NCBI GenBank assembly: GCA_900470775.1
Contig: UCBZ01000057.1
Span: forward strand, 1-60,360
DNA from: Hyphomicrobiales bacterium
GTDB lineage: Bacteria; Pseudomonadota; Alphaproteobacteria; Rhizobiales; Beijerinckiaceae
Length of the DNA: 60,360 nucleotides
Direction of reading: 5' to 3'
Under the pieces are notes generated by a model. It made no database searches. It was not told where the DNA came from and saw only the letters and a program-made list of their open reading frames with translations. A program made the position numbers and the translations under genes. Shown here one piece after another: positions 1 through 8,513 of the stretch (positions within the stretch are counted from its first letter, which is position 1; every line of letters starts with the position of its first letter).

Positions 1-5
1 GGCGC

Positions 6-35
6 TTTATAGGGGCCACCCCCGAACCATGTCAA
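6..35 (-). promoter_or_regulatory. strong sigma70-type promoter facing out of the window
   Basis: Reading the minus strand, a consensus -35 box TTGACA (positions 35-30) is followed after 18 bases by the -10 box TATAAA (11-6). Both hexamers are near perfect, unusual in this GC-rich genome, where such promoters usually serve stable RNA genes. Transcription would start at or beyond the left edge, so the driven gene is outside the window. An rRNA or tRNA transcript is a guess from promoter strength only. Confidence 0.55.
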
Positions 36-376
36 CACAGGATTTGAAAGTTTTTTGACAACCACCCCGGATCCTTCGCCGGCGAGGTTGTCCGAGGTGC
101 GGCCTCGTCGAGCGCCTTGTATAGCACGTGCGAGCGCGTGGCGCTGCCCGCAAACAGCCGTATTCGCGGGCCACAGCAGGCCCGCAGCCGCCAGCCGGAT
201 TGATTCCGGCCGGCGACACGGGCATGGTCTCGACGGACGCCGTCACGGCATCCGCAGGGGGTTCCGCTCTTCAGGTTCTCAAGGCCAAGGCGTTCGCGTC
301 GAGGCCCGTTCGCGCAGATCGCTTCCAGGTTCGCTTCGCCTGGGATCGTCGTCTCAGGATCGCCAGACATCTCACG
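36..376. other. intergenic stretch before the M23 peptidase gene
   Basis: This stretch separates the outward-facing promoter from the peptidase gene. A plus-strand TTGACA lies at 55-60 but has no recognisable -10 box 16-18 bases downstream. The peptidase reading frame stays open back to a GTG at 128 and an ATG at 224, so part of this stretch could be translated. No RNA gene or repeat is seen. Confidence 0.4.
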
Positions 377-2401
377 ATGAACGCCCACCCCGAGTTCAGC
401 ATGCCGGCCGAGCCGCTTGCCCCCGAGGCAGCCGCGCTCCTGGTCGATCTCGGAATCGAGCCGCCGATCCAGCCTGCCGGCGCAAGCCAGCAGGCGCTCG
501 ACCGGCGCGGCGTCTCGCTGCGCTGGCTTGCCGCCTGTGCTCTCGTCGGCTCCTGCGGTGCGGCCCTTCTCGGCGCCGCGATCCTGGTGGCGATGCGCGG
601 CGACACCAGCTTTCCCGAACAGCCCGAGACGGTGGCGGCCCGCGCCTCGTCTGCGGCTGGCGATGGCGGCGGAGCGCGCAAGGCCGACAAGCTCGTCGCC
701 GGCCAGCCCGTCATGGCGGCGCGGCACTCGGTGCGCGCCCCGATGTCCCAGCGCGTCGGCAATCGCGAGGTCATCCGCGTGCGCCCCTTCGTCCGGCTCG
801 CCTCCAGCCTGTCGCTGACCACCGGGGTCTATGCGACCAACATCCCGCCCTTCAATCCGCTACGCCTCTTCGCCGAAGGCGGTCAGCCCAATGAGCGCTA
901 CGCCGAGCCGATCCTCGACATGCCGGACGCCGATGTCACCATCGTCAAGCGCGATCTCGCCACGATCACCATCCCGCCCGGCAAGCCTCAGCTCGGCGAC
1001 GCCGAGGTCATCGCGCAGATCGAGGAGGAGCGGGCCAACCTCGCGGCCTCGGGACGCCAGCGCCCGCTTCCGATTCCGCCGCAGCTGATGCTGAGCCGCA
1101 CGCTGGGCGGGGCAGCCGGCCCGAGCACCGACATGTTCGCCTATGCGCCGGCGACCGACACCCGCTTCTCCGGGATCGAGGTCAGGGTCGTTCCCGAAAA
1201 CCTCACCAACGCCCCCAAGACCCCGATCGCCGCCTCGCGCGAACCGCTCGTCGAGGAGAAGCTGCTGCTCGCCAAGCGCGGCGAGAATTTCGAACAGGTC
1301 ATGCGCGGCGCCGGGGCGGCGCCCGACCAGATCCGCGGCATGATCCAGGCGTTCGGCGGCAAGGTCCGGACCTCCGCCCTGCCCGACGGCCAGGTGCTAC
1401 AGGCGCTGTTTGCGCCAGGCCTCAATCCCGGCGACCCGCGCCAGATCGTCCGTGTCTCGCTCCTGGCCAATGGGCAGCCCGACGGCACGGTCGCCGTCAA
1501 CGACAAGGGCCTCTTCGTCTCCGTCAATCTGCCCAAGCAGGAGCTGGTCGGCCCGCAGCGGCCCCAGCGCAAGAGCGATGACGAGGAGGAGGACGATGAG
1601 GGTGGCACCGGCGCGCGTCTCTATGAGAGCCTCTATGAGACCGGCATACGCCACGAGCTGCCGCGCCCGCTGATCGACGAGCTCGTCCGCATCTTCTCCT
1701 ATGATCTCGATTTCCAGCAGCGCGTGCGCGGCGGCGACACGCTCGAGGTGATCTTCACCGAAGAGGACGAGGGCGAGCGAGCCGAGATCCTGTCGGCCTC
1801 GCTGACCATCGGCGGCGAGACTCGTCGGGTCTTCCGCTATCAGGCGCCCGAGGACGGGCTGATCGAGTATTTCGACGACGAGGGCAAGTCGCTGAAGAAG
1901 TTCCTGCTGCGCAAGCCGATCGCCGACGGCGAGATGCGCTCGGGCTTCGGCATGCGCTACCACCCGATCATGCGCTATTCGAAGATGCACACCGGCGTGG
2001 ACTGGTCCAACCGCATCGGCACCCCAATCCTGGCCGCCGGCAACGGCACGGTGCTCGAAGCCGGCTGGTCCTCCGGCTATGGCAAGCACACCGAACTCCA
2101 GCACGCCAATGGCTATGTCACGACCTATTCGCACCAGTCGAATTTCGCCAACGGCATCGTGCCGGGCGCCAAAGTCCGGCAGGGCCAGGTCATCGGCTAT
2201 CTCGGCTCGACCGGCCTCTCGACCGGTCCGCATCTGCATTACGAGGTCAAGGTCAACGGTAACTTCGTCAATCCGATGAAGATCCGCGTGCCCCGCGGCC
2301 GCGAGCTGCAGGGCCCGACCCTGGCCGAGTTCAAGCGCCAGCGCGACGAGATCCAGGGTTTGATCGAGCGTGCCGGCGGAGCGGTCGCCCTATTGCGCTG
2401 A
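377..2401 (+). CDS. M23 family metalloendopeptidase (LytM domain, membrane-anchored)
   Basis: This is a predicted zinc endopeptidase that cleaves peptidoglycan cross-links in the periplasm. From ATG 377 the protein has 674 residues: a short cytoplasmic tail, one transmembrane segment (about residues 47-72), a long low-complexity and SH3/G5-like middle with an acidic DDEEEDDE run, and a C-terminal LytM domain. The LytM zinc ligands are visible as H538 and D542 (HTGVD) and H621 (HLHYE). Upstream in-frame starts at 128 (GTG) and 224 (ATG) are possible. I prefer 377 because related proteins have only a short tail before an LGIEPP-like motif. No partner gene is adjacent. The family is clear; the cell-division versus wall-turnover role is not. 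Confidence 0.88.
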   Translation: MNAHPEFSMPAEPLAPEAAALLVDLGIEPPIQPAGASQQALDRRGVSLRWLAACALVGSCGAALLGAAILVAMRGDTSFPEQPETVAARASSAAGDGGGARKADKLVAGQPVMAARHSVRAPMSQRVGNREVIRVRPFVRLASSLSLTTGVYATNIPPFNPLRLFAEGGQPNERYAEPILDMPDADVTIVKRDLATITIPPGKPQLGDAEVIAQIEEERANLAASGRQRPLPIPPQLMLSRTLGGAAGPSTDMFAYAPATDTRFSGIEVRVVPENLTNAPKTPIAASREPLVEEKLLLAKRGENFEQVMRGAGAAPDQIRGMIQAFGGKVRTSALPDGQVLQALFAPGLNPGDPRQIVRVSLLANGQPDGTVAVNDKGLFVSVNLPKQELVGPQRPQRKSDDEEEDDEGGTGARLYESLYETGIRHELPRPLIDELVRIFSYDLDFQQRVRGGDTLEVIFTEEDEGERAEILSASLTIGGETRRVFRYQAPEDGLIEYFDDEGKSLKKFLLRKPIADGEMRSGFGMRYHPIMRYSKMHTGVDWSNRIGTPILAAGNGTVLEAGWSSGYGKHTELQHANGYVTTYSHQSNFANGIVPGAKVRQGQVIGYLGSTGLSTGPHLHYEVKVNGNFVNPMKIRVPRGRELQGPTLAEFKRQRDEIQGLIERAGGAVALLR

Positions 2402-2512
2402 TCGCATGCCAGCGGCCCATAAGCGGCCCTGCTCTGCAGTGACAGCTTGACTTCCTGACTCCAAAGGCACACCGGCAAAGCTCCTTCTGTCGCTTCCGCG
2501 AATGCCGCGCCC

Positions 2513-3430
2513 ATGCTCGCCGCCCTTCTCGTCGTTCTGCCCGTCTTCGGCCTGATCGCGCTGGGCTATCTCACGCGCTGGACGAAGCTGCTGCGCGAGA
2601 CCACCGGCGAGGGCCTGTCGGATTTCGTCTTCGTGTTGGCGGTGCCGTGCCTGCTGTTCAGGACGCTGGCCAAGGCCGACATCCCCACGGCGCAGCCCTG
2701 GGGCTACTGGATCGCCTATTTCACCGGGCTGACCGTCGTCTGGGCGCTCGCCATGCTGATCGCGAGCCGCGTCTTCGCGCGCAAGGGCCCCGAGCTCGTC
2801 GTTTCCGGGTTTTCGGCGGCGCAGTCCAACACCGTCTTCGTCGGCGTGCCGATGATCCTGAAGGCCTATGGCGATGCCGGCGCGGTCCCGCTCGGGCTGC
2901 TACTGGCCGTCCACCTGCCGGTAACGATGACCATCGCGACCCTGCTGGCCGAAGGCCGCTCGGCCTCGGTGACGATGCTGTTCCGGCGGCTGTTCACGCA
3001 TCCGATCATCATCGGGATCATCCTCGGTGTGCTCATACGGCCCGTCATTGCGCAGATTCCAGTGCCGTTCTGGACGCTGATCGATCTGATCGCCAATGCC
3101 GCCGTGCCCTGCGCACTGATCAGCCTCGGCATTGCCATGCGGCGTTACGGCCTTGAATCCGGCCTTGCCCTGCCGGCCGTGCTCAGCGGCCTCAAGCTCG
3201 GCCTGCACCCGCTGATCGTCTACCTGCTGGCGACCAAGGTCTTCGATATGCCGGCGCACTGGTCGGGCGTCGCCGTGCTCTTCGCCGCCTGTCCCTGCGG
3301 AATCAACGCCTATCTCTTCGCCGAGCGCTACCGCCAAGGCGTCGCCGACGCCTCAAGCGCAATTACGCTCTCGACCCTGCTCTCGCTCGTCACCACCGCC
3401 GCCTGGCTGAACTGGCTCGGCGTCGGCTGA
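2513..3430 (+). CDS. AEC family transporter (auxin efflux carrier-like permease)
   Basis: This 305-residue integral membrane protein is built almost entirely of hydrophobic segments, about ten, in the pattern of the AEC/malonate-efflux family. The N-terminus begins directly with a membrane helix (LLVVLPVFGLIALGYL), as is typical. A conserved GFSAAQSNTVFVGVP stretch around residues 100-115 and a C-terminal AACPCGINAYLFAERY motif around 262-277 match the family. Bacterial members export or import small organic acids; the substrate cannot be read from sequence. It lies 111 bases after the peptidase and converges with gluQ, so it is probably transcribed alone. Confidence 0.85.
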   Translation: MLAALLVVLPVFGLIALGYLTRWTKLLRETTGEGLSDFVFVLAVPCLLFRTLAKADIPTAQPWGYWIAYFTGLTVVWALAMLIASRVFARKGPELVVSGFSAAQSNTVFVGVPMILKAYGDAGAVPLGLLLAVHLPVTMTIATLLAEGRSASVTMLFRRLFTHPIIIGIILGVLIRPVIAQIPVPFWTLIDLIANAAVPCALISLGIAMRRYGLESGLALPAVLSGLKLGLHPLIVYLLATKVFDMPAHWSGVAVLFAACPCGINAYLFAERYRQGVADASSAITLSTLLSLVTTAAWLNWLGVG

Positions 3431-3435
3431 GCCGC

Positions 3436-4320
3436 TCAGTCGAAGCCGAGCTGCTGCCGGATCTGTACAGCCGTGGCACCCTGCGCCCTGAGATCGGCGA
3501 GGCTTTCCGACCCACGGCTCTTCGCCAGCTTGCGGCCGCTCTCATCGGTCAGAAGCTCGTGGAAATGATAGAGCGGCGTCGGCAGGCCAAGCAGACGCTG
3601 CAATACGACATGAATGTCGGTGGCGGCTTCGAGATCGCGCCCGCGCACGACATGGGTCACGCCCTGCAGCGCATCGTCGAGCACGACGGAGAGATGATAG
3701 CTCGTCGGCACGTCGCGCCGCGCCAGCACGACATCGCCCCAGCGCGCCGGCCGGGCCGTGACCGTTTCTGTCCGTCCGTCCTCATCGACCACCGTAAAAG
3801 CAACCTTGCCCGCCTCGGCGATGGCGCGGTCCATGGCGAGACGCAGCACATGCGGCTCGCCCGCCGCGATGCGCGCGGCCGTCACATCGCGATCGAGAGC
3901 GCGGCAAGTGCCGGGATAAAGCGGTGCGCCGTCGGGATCGACCGGCCAGGGCCGGCCGGATTTGGCCTCTTCGGCCGCGACGGCCGTCTTCACCCCCTGG
4001 CGCGAGCAGAAGCAGGGATAAACCAGATCGCGCGCCTGTAGCTTGGCGAGCGCAACGGCATAGTCGCCGAAATGCTCGGACTGCCGCCGCACCTTGGGCT
4101 CGAAGCCCAGCCCGAGCCAAGCGAGATCGTCGCGGAGCGCCTGTTCCAGCCCCAGTGTGCAGCGCTCGCGATCGATGTCCTCGATCCGCAGCAGCAGGCG
4201 CCCACCCATACTCGCGGCGAAGCGCTCATTGGTCAGCGCCGACAAGGCGTGCCCGAGATGCAGCCGTCCATTCGGACTCGGCGCAAAGCGGAAAACGGGT
4301 TGGGCAGGGGACGACGCCAT
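3436..4320 (-). CDS. gluQ: glutamyl-Q tRNA(Asp) synthetase
   Basis: GluQ activates glutamate and attaches it to queuosine at the wobble base of tRNA-Asp. The 294-residue protein is a truncated GluRS: it has the Rossmann catalytic core and lacks the anticodon-binding domain. Visible motifs are HLGH at 21-24 (HIGH-type ATP site), probable zinc ligands C103, C105, Y135 and C139, and the degenerate KMSKS loop KLAKS at 264-268. The length fits GluQ rather than GltX (about 470). It converges with the AEC transporter gene, with the stops 5 bases apart. Confidence 0.92.
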   Translation of the reverse strand: MASSPAQPVFRFAPSPNGRLHLGHALSALTNERFAASMGGRLLLRIEDIDRERCTLGLEQALRDDLAWLGLGFEPKVRRQSEHFGDYAVALAKLQARDLVYPCFCSRQGVKTAVAAEEAKSGRPWPVDPDGAPLYPGTCRALDRDVTAARIAAGEPHVLRLAMDRAIAEAGKVAFTVVDEDGRTETVTARPARWGDVVLARRDVPTSYHLSVVLDDALQGVTHVVRGRDLEAATDIHVVLQRLLGLPTPLYHFHELLTDESGRKLAKSRGSESLADLRAQGATAVQIRQQLGFD

Positions 4321-4426
4321 GCTGCCTGTCTAGGATCTGCCCCGGGGACAGCCAAGCGACGAATCGGGCATCAGCCCTCAGCGCTGCTGACGCCAACCGG
4401 CCAGGGAGTGATGGTACTGGACGCAA

Positions 4427-5071
4427 ATGACTCATCGAATCACCTGCGACGCCGATCTCGAAGAGGGCATGGCGGCCCTGCGCGCGCTCCATCCGCATTG
4501 GGCGGCGATCATCGAGCGGACCGGCATCCCGCCGCTGCGCCGGCGCGAGGGCGGCTTTGCCGGGATCGCCGCGATCATCGTCTCGCAGCAGCTTTCGGTC
4601 GCGAGCGCACGCGCCGTCCTGGCCCGGGTGGAATCGGTCTTCGGCCAGCTCACCCCGGAACGGATTCTGGCAGCGACCGATGACGAGATGCGGCTCTCGG
4701 GTCTGTCGCGACCCAAGCAGCGCACCATGCGCGCCGTCGCCGCGGCGATCACCCTGCGGCGGCTGGACCTCGAGGCGCTGGAAACGGCGACACCCGAGCA
4801 GGTCCATGCGCGGATGACCGCCGTCTCGGGGATCGGCCCCTGGACGGCGGACATCTATCTGCTGTTTTGCCTCGGCCATCGCGACGGCTTCGCGTCAGGC
4901 GATCTCGCGATCCAGGAGGCGGCGCGTGTTGCCTTCGGCCTGCCGGCGCGGCCGAAGGCAACCGCACTGGAGGCTCTCGCGGAAAGCTGGCGGCCCTGGC
5001 GCGGCGTCGCCGCGCGCCTGCTCTGGGCCTATTACGCCGCGCTCAAGGCGCGCGAGGGCGTCAACGCCTGA
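4427..5071 (+). CDS. DNA-3-methyladenine glycosylase II (AlkA-type HhH-GPD)
   Basis: This base-excision repair enzyme removes alkylated purines from DNA. The 214-residue protein carries the helix-hairpin-helix SGIGPWTADIYLLF around 134-147, followed by the conserved catalytic aspartate D159 (ASGDL), the hallmark of the HhH-GPD superfamily. No iron-sulfur cysteine cluster is present, which fits AlkA/MAG rather than Nth or MutY. It lacks the N-terminal AlkA domain of E. coli (282 residues), so it resembles the shorter single-domain alkylbase glycosylases. It is divergent from gluQ and flanked by genes on the opposite strand, so it appears monocistronic. Confidence 0.9.
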   Translation: MTHRITCDADLEEGMAALRALHPHWAAIIERTGIPPLRRREGGFAGIAAIIVSQQLSVASARAVLARVESVFGQLTPERILAATDDEMRLSGLSRPKQRTMRAVAAAITLRRLDLEALETATPEQVHARMTAVSGIGPWTADIYLLFCLGHRDGFASGDLAIQEAARVAFGLPARPKATALEALAESWRPWRGVAARLLWAYYAALKAREGVNA

Positions 5072-5098
5072 AGCATCGGCCCGAAAAGTGGGTGGGCT

Positions 5099-5890
5099 TC
5101 AGCGCCCCAGCACCTTCAGGGCGGTGCTCGCCGCGCTGCGCAGGAAGGCGCTGTCGCTCATCACGGTGACGAGCTTTGCGCCCATATCGAGGAAGGCCTT
5201 GGCCCGCTCGGCCGACGGCGCGTAGACCGCCGCCGTCTTGCCCGCCGCCGAGGCGCGCGAAATGATGTGGCGGATCGCCTCGTCCGTCTCAGCCGAGCCC
5301 GGATTGAGCTCCTTGCCGCCCGACAGTGCGATCGAGAGATCGGACGGACCGACGAAGACGGCATCGATGCCCTCCAGCGCCAGGATATCGTCGAGGATCG
5401 CCATCGCCTCGCGCGTCTCGATCATTGCGAAGGAGAGCGAGAAGCGGTTTGCCTCGCGCAGATAGGCATTGGCGTCGAGACCCGACGCCCCGAGCCCGCC
5501 ATAGCTGCCCCAGCTGCGCTCGCCCATCGGCGGATACTTCGAATAGGCCGCGAACTGGCGCGCATCGGCCATCGTGTTGATCATCGGGGCGATGACGCCG
5601 GAGACACCGGCATCGAACAGCCGCGAGACGTTCTGGAACTCGCCGACCGGAATGCGCGCGATCGCCGGCTTGCCGGCGGCATTGATCAGTGGCACCGCCC
5701 TGATCACCTCGCCGAGCGTGATCGGCCCGTGCTGCATGTCCAGCGTCACCGCATCGAACCCCTCCTTCGCCAAGAGCCCGGAGATGCTCGGATCGGGCAG
5801 GCCGCACCAGGCGGAGACGATGGTGTCGCCCTTGGCGAGGCGGTCCGCGAGCGAGGACAGGACGGTCGATGTGGCCATGGTGCGTTTCAT
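5099..5890 (-). CDS. HpcH/HpaI family aldolase (4-hydroxy-2-oxoheptanedioate aldolase-like)
   Basis: This is a class II pyruvate-dependent aldolase that cleaves or forms 2-oxo-acids in the catabolism of aromatic or sugar acids. The 263-residue protein shows the family signatures TLDMQHGP, GVSGVIAPMINT, the segment ending METREA-like (IETREAMAILDDI) and VFVGPSDLS. Acidic metal ligands and a catalytic His (DMQHG) are present. The start at 5890 (MKRTMATS) was chosen over an upstream in-frame start because upstream residues look untranslated; M37 of that frame (5878) is also possible. The gene stands alone, so its pathway cannot be inferred. Confidence 0.87.
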   Translation of the reverse strand: MKRTMATSTVLSSLADRLAKGDTIVSAWCGLPDPSISGLLAKEGFDAVTLDMQHGPITLGEVIRAVPLINAAGKPAIARIPVGEFQNVSRLFDAGVSGVIAPMINTMADARQFAAYSKYPPMGERSWGSYGGLGASGLDANAYLREANRFSLSFAMIETREAMAILDDILALEGIDAVFVGPSDLSIALSGGKELNPGSAETDEAIRHIISRASAAGKTAAVYAPSAERAKAFLDMGAKLVTVMSDSAFLRSAASTALKVLGR

Positions 5891-6067
5891 CCGTTGAAAG
5901 GCCCGCTCTTGGAGCGTCAGGCGGGTGCGCCAAAGTGGACCGGAGCGCAGCGGAAATGCAAACGGGCGCCCATGCGCCCGCTTCAATTACGTCCTGCGTT
6001 TTTGCACGCCCTGCGTTTTTAGGCGGCGCGCACTCGGGCGCAGCCGCCAGCCTCAGCGCCCGACGTC

Positions 6068-6391
6068 TCAGCGCCCAGCCTGGATTTCTTCGGCGGCCCG
6101 GATCAGAAGCTCCGTCATCACGCGCCGCACCTCGTCGTCGGCGACGGTAACACCGCCCGCCACGAAATCGCCCTTGACCTTGCGCACAACGTCCTCATCG
6201 CCGGCCTCCTCGAAATCGGCCACGACGACCGACTTGGCATAGGCGTCCGCATCGACACCGCTCTTGCCTAGCTTCTCCGCCGCCCACAGGCCGAGCAGCT
6301 TGTTGCGCCGCGCCGTCGCCTTGAAGCGCAGCTCTTCGTCATGGGCGAACTTGTTCTCGAAGGCGTCCTTGCGCTGATCGAAGGTCGACAT
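6068..6391 (-). CDS. F1-ATPase inhibitory zeta subunit (DUF1476)
   Basis: The alphaproteobacterial zeta protein blocks ATP hydrolysis by the F1Fo-ATP synthase by inserting its N-terminus into the F1 head. The 107-residue sequence begins MSTFDQRKDAFENKFAHDEE, the inhibitory segment typical of the family, followed by the four-helix DUF1476 fold (ARRNKLLGLWAAEKLG near residues 27-42). It is preceded by a good ribosome site (AGAGGA, about 11 bases ahead). In rhizobia this gene often neighbours purine genes, as it does here, upstream of and divergent from purC. Confidence 0.93.
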   Translation of the reverse strand: MSTFDQRKDAFENKFAHDEELRFKATARRNKLLGLWAAEKLGKSGVDADAYAKSVVVADFEEAGDEDVVRKVKGDFVAGGVTVADDEVRRVMTELLIRAAEEIQAGR

Positions 6392-6793
6392 GCGGTTTTC
6401 GTCCTCTTGGTAAAGAAGCGTGCCCGAGCGGGCGCGGAAAAGGGCTTGCCAGCCATATAGGGCCGCCGGTCGGGCAGGGCCAGTCCAGAATCCGGGATCG
6501 ACGGCCACGCGCGACGGTTTTGAGGTCGAGCCGCGTCCCGGTTTCGCAGTCGCCAAAGACCGGTTTGTTGCGTTTGCAGTGCAGAAGGCCCATATAGCGG
6601 GCGCAACGACGGCCATCTCGGGCGTCGGCGCATTGAGCCGGCCGGCAGCGCGGTCTACGCTGATTCCAACCTGATCGGAATCAGCACGGATTCGTGCAGG
6701 ACCAGCTGATCAGGGGCCCAGATCCCGCCGCAGGGCGACCTGCGTCCAGAGAAAGGCCGACCTTTGGATTTCCTCAAGCCACGGTACATCCCA
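6392..6793. other. divergent regulatory region between the zeta-subunit gene and purC
   Basis: About 400 bases between divergent genes, less GC-biased than its surroundings. Two CATATAG motifs (6454-6460 and 6591-6597) resemble -10 elements. The second lies 18 bases after a TTGCGT (6568-6573) and could be the purC promoter, but the match is weak. No riboswitch fold or small gene could be supported. A TTG start for purC at 6764 would shorten this gap. Confidence 0.35.
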
Positions 6794-7558
6794 ATGAATC
6801 GCCGCCGTCGCATCTACGAAGGCAAGGCGAAGGTCCTCTATGAGGGACCCGAGCCCGGAACGCTGATCCAGCACTTCAAGGATGACGCCACCGCCTTCAA
6901 CGCCAAGAAGCATGAAGTGATCGACGGCAAGGGCGTGCTCAACAACCGCATCTGCGAGCACATCTTCTCCAATCTGAACGATATCGGCGTTCCCACGCAC
7001 TTCATCCGTCGGCTGAACATGCGCGAGCAGCTCATCCGCGAGGTCGAGATCATTCCGCTCGAGGTCGTCGTGCGCAACGTCGCCGCCGGCTCGCTCTCGA
7101 CCCGGCTGGGGCTCGAGGAGGGCACGCAGCTGCCGCGCTCGATCATCGAGTTCTACTACAAGAACGACGCGCTGAACGACCCGATGGTCTCGGAAGAGCA
7201 CATCACCGCCTTCGGCTGGGCGACGCCGCAGGAGATCGACGACATCATGGCGCTCGCCATCCGCGTCAACGATTTCCTCTCCGGCCTCTTCCTCGGCGCC
7301 GGCATCCGCCTCGTCGATTTCAAGATCGAGTGCGGCCGTCTCTGGGAAGGCGACATGATGCGTATCGTCGTCGCCGACGAGATCAGCCCCGATTCCTGCC
7401 GGCTCTGGGACATCAAGTCGAAGGACAAGATGGACAAGGACCGCTTCCGCCACGACATGGGCGGGCTGATCGAGGCCTATACCGAAGTGGCGCGCCGCCT
7501 CGGCATCCTCGGCGAGAACGAGAAGGCCGGTCCGGCCGGCCCCCGGTTGGTCCAGTAA
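6794..7558 (+). CDS. purC: phosphoribosylaminoimidazole-succinocarboxamide synthase
   Basis: PurC (SAICAR synthetase) condenses CAIR with aspartate using ATP in purine biosynthesis. The start at 6794 gives MNRRRRIYEGKAKVLYEGP, the usual N-terminus of the alphaproteobacterial form, and 254 residues, the usual length. The family signatures are clear: the EGKAK loop, EVVVRNVAAGSL, and VDFKIECGRL near 180-190, followed by the VADEISPDSCRLWD segment. A TTG at 6764 with an upstream AGAAAGG could add ten residues. purS and purQ follow after one intervening gene, so a classical purCSQ order is interrupted here. Confidence 0.95.
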   Translation: MNRRRRIYEGKAKVLYEGPEPGTLIQHFKDDATAFNAKKHEVIDGKGVLNNRICEHIFSNLNDIGVPTHFIRRLNMREQLIREVEIIPLEVVVRNVAAGSLSTRLGLEEGTQLPRSIIEFYYKNDALNDPMVSEEHITAFGWATPQEIDDIMALAIRVNDFLSGLFLGAGIRLVDFKIECGRLWEGDMMRIVVADEISPDSCRLWDIKSKDKMDKDRFRHDMGGLIEAYTEVARRLGILGENEKAGPAGPRLVQ

Positions 7559-7606
7559 GCGCAAGCGCGGTGCAGTGAGCTTCCGGGCAATGCCCTCATC
7601 GACCTC

Positions 7607-7633
7607 AAAACGGGAGCGCATGCGCTCCCGTTT
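7607..7633 (+). terminator. perfect palindrome, probable purC terminator
   Basis: Positions 7608-7633 form a perfect 26-base palindrome whose left half is AAACGGGAGCGCA; the right half is its exact complement, ending in TTT. Lying 50 bases after the purC stop, it can form a GC-rich hairpin with a short U run and probably ends or attenuates purC transcription. It also contains, at its exact centre, an ATG (7620) that is a candidate start codon for the next gene. Confidence 0.55.
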
Positions 7634-8183
7634 CCATGTCACGGCGCTGATTCTCGGCTGTGCGATGCTGCTGTCAGCGTGCTCAAGCCATTTCGGCGCC
7701 GGCATTGCCGAACTTCCGGCATCGCAGGGCTGGCAACCCCTGCCGATCGGCTCCTGGGTCCTGAATGATGGTCTCGAGGCGCGCAGCATGGTGTTCTGCC
7801 CGCGCGAAACCTGTAGCAGGCAGGGCTTTGCCTCGGTCGTCGCCTTTGCCGGTCCAGAGGCGCAGCGGATGGAGCAGGCACTCAGGGCCGACGCGGCCAG
7901 CCTCGCCCGCATCTTCTCCAAGCCGCCAACCGACGAGAGCCGCAGCCGCAAGAAGACCAAGCCGAAAGGCCCACCCAAGAGCACCACGACCGTGACCCGC
8001 TTCGAGGCCGAAGGCGTCGCCGGCATCCTCGTCGAAATCCGGGCGAAGGACGCATCCGGCAAGAGCGCCGCCACTGCGATCCTGCACGGCCGCGAGGCCA
8101 ACCGCCTCGTCGTCGCGCTCGCGGTTGCACAGGACGCCGAAGCGGCGCGCCGTGATGCGATTGCCGCATGGCGCGGCCGCTGA
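7620..8183 (+). CDS. predicted lipoprotein of unknown function
   Basis: This gene lies between purC and purS. From ATG 7620 the product has 187 residues and opens with a lipoprotein signal (MRSRFHVTALILGCAMLLSAC), the lipobox being LSAC, so it should be lipid-anchored in the inner or outer membrane. The body has two cysteines (CPRETC), a basic Lys/Arg/Pro-rich patch (SRSRKKTKPKGPPKS) and an alanine-rich C-terminus. I do not recognise the family. In-frame starts at 7575 (GTG) and 7590 (ATG) would put a charged tail before the signal. The preferred start lies at the centre of a perfect palindrome, so translation may be sensitive to RNA folding. Confidence 0.7.
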   Translation: MRSRFHVTALILGCAMLLSACSSHFGAGIAELPASQGWQPLPIGSWVLNDGLEARSMVFCPRETCSRQGFASVVAFAGPEAQRMEQALRADAASLARIFSKPPTDESRSRKKTKPKGPPKSTTTVTRFEAEGVAGILVEIRAKDASGKSAATAILHGREANRLVVALAVAQDAEAARRDAIAAWRGR

Positions 8184-8266
8184 ATCACAGCACCCCGCGC
8201 GAAAAGGTTGAGCCGGCACCGATTCGCCGCTAAGCCACGCGCATACCGCCCCTGCCGGAGAGCAAG

Positions 8267-8509
8267 ATGAAAGCCCGTGTGACCGTCACCCTCAAGACCG
8301 GCGTGCTCGATCCCCAGGGCAAGGCGATCGAGGGCGCTCTGAAATCCCTCGGCATCGACGGCCTCAGTTCCGTCCGCCAGGGCAAGGTCTTCGACATCGA
8401 ACTCTCGGGCTCCGACAAGGCCGCTGCCGAGGCTGCGCTCAAGACGGCCTGCGACAAGCTGCTCGCCAACACCGTGATCGAGAACTACCGCGTCGAGATC
8501 GGGGCGTAA
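8267..8509 (+). CDS. purS: phosphoribosylformylglycinamidine synthase subunit PurS
   Basis: PurS is the small bridging subunit of the three-part FGAM synthase, linking the PurQ glutaminase to PurL. The 80-residue product has the typical opening MKARVTVTLKTGVLDPQGKA, the LGIDGLSSVRQGKVFDIEL core and the C-terminal ANTVIENYRVEI motif. purQ starts 4 bases after its stop, so the two are co-translated. purL, the large subunit, is not in the window. Confidence 0.96.
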   Translation: MKARVTVTLKTGVLDPQGKAIEGALKSLGIDGLSSVRQGKVFDIELSGSDKAAAEAALKTACDKLLANTVIENYRVEIGA

Positions 8510-8513
8510 GCCG

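Noticed and set aside
32..727. A 231-codon minus-strand frame at the left edge
   Set aside because: It overlaps the peptidase gene's N-terminal part on the other strand, has no recognisable domain, and would start within that gene.
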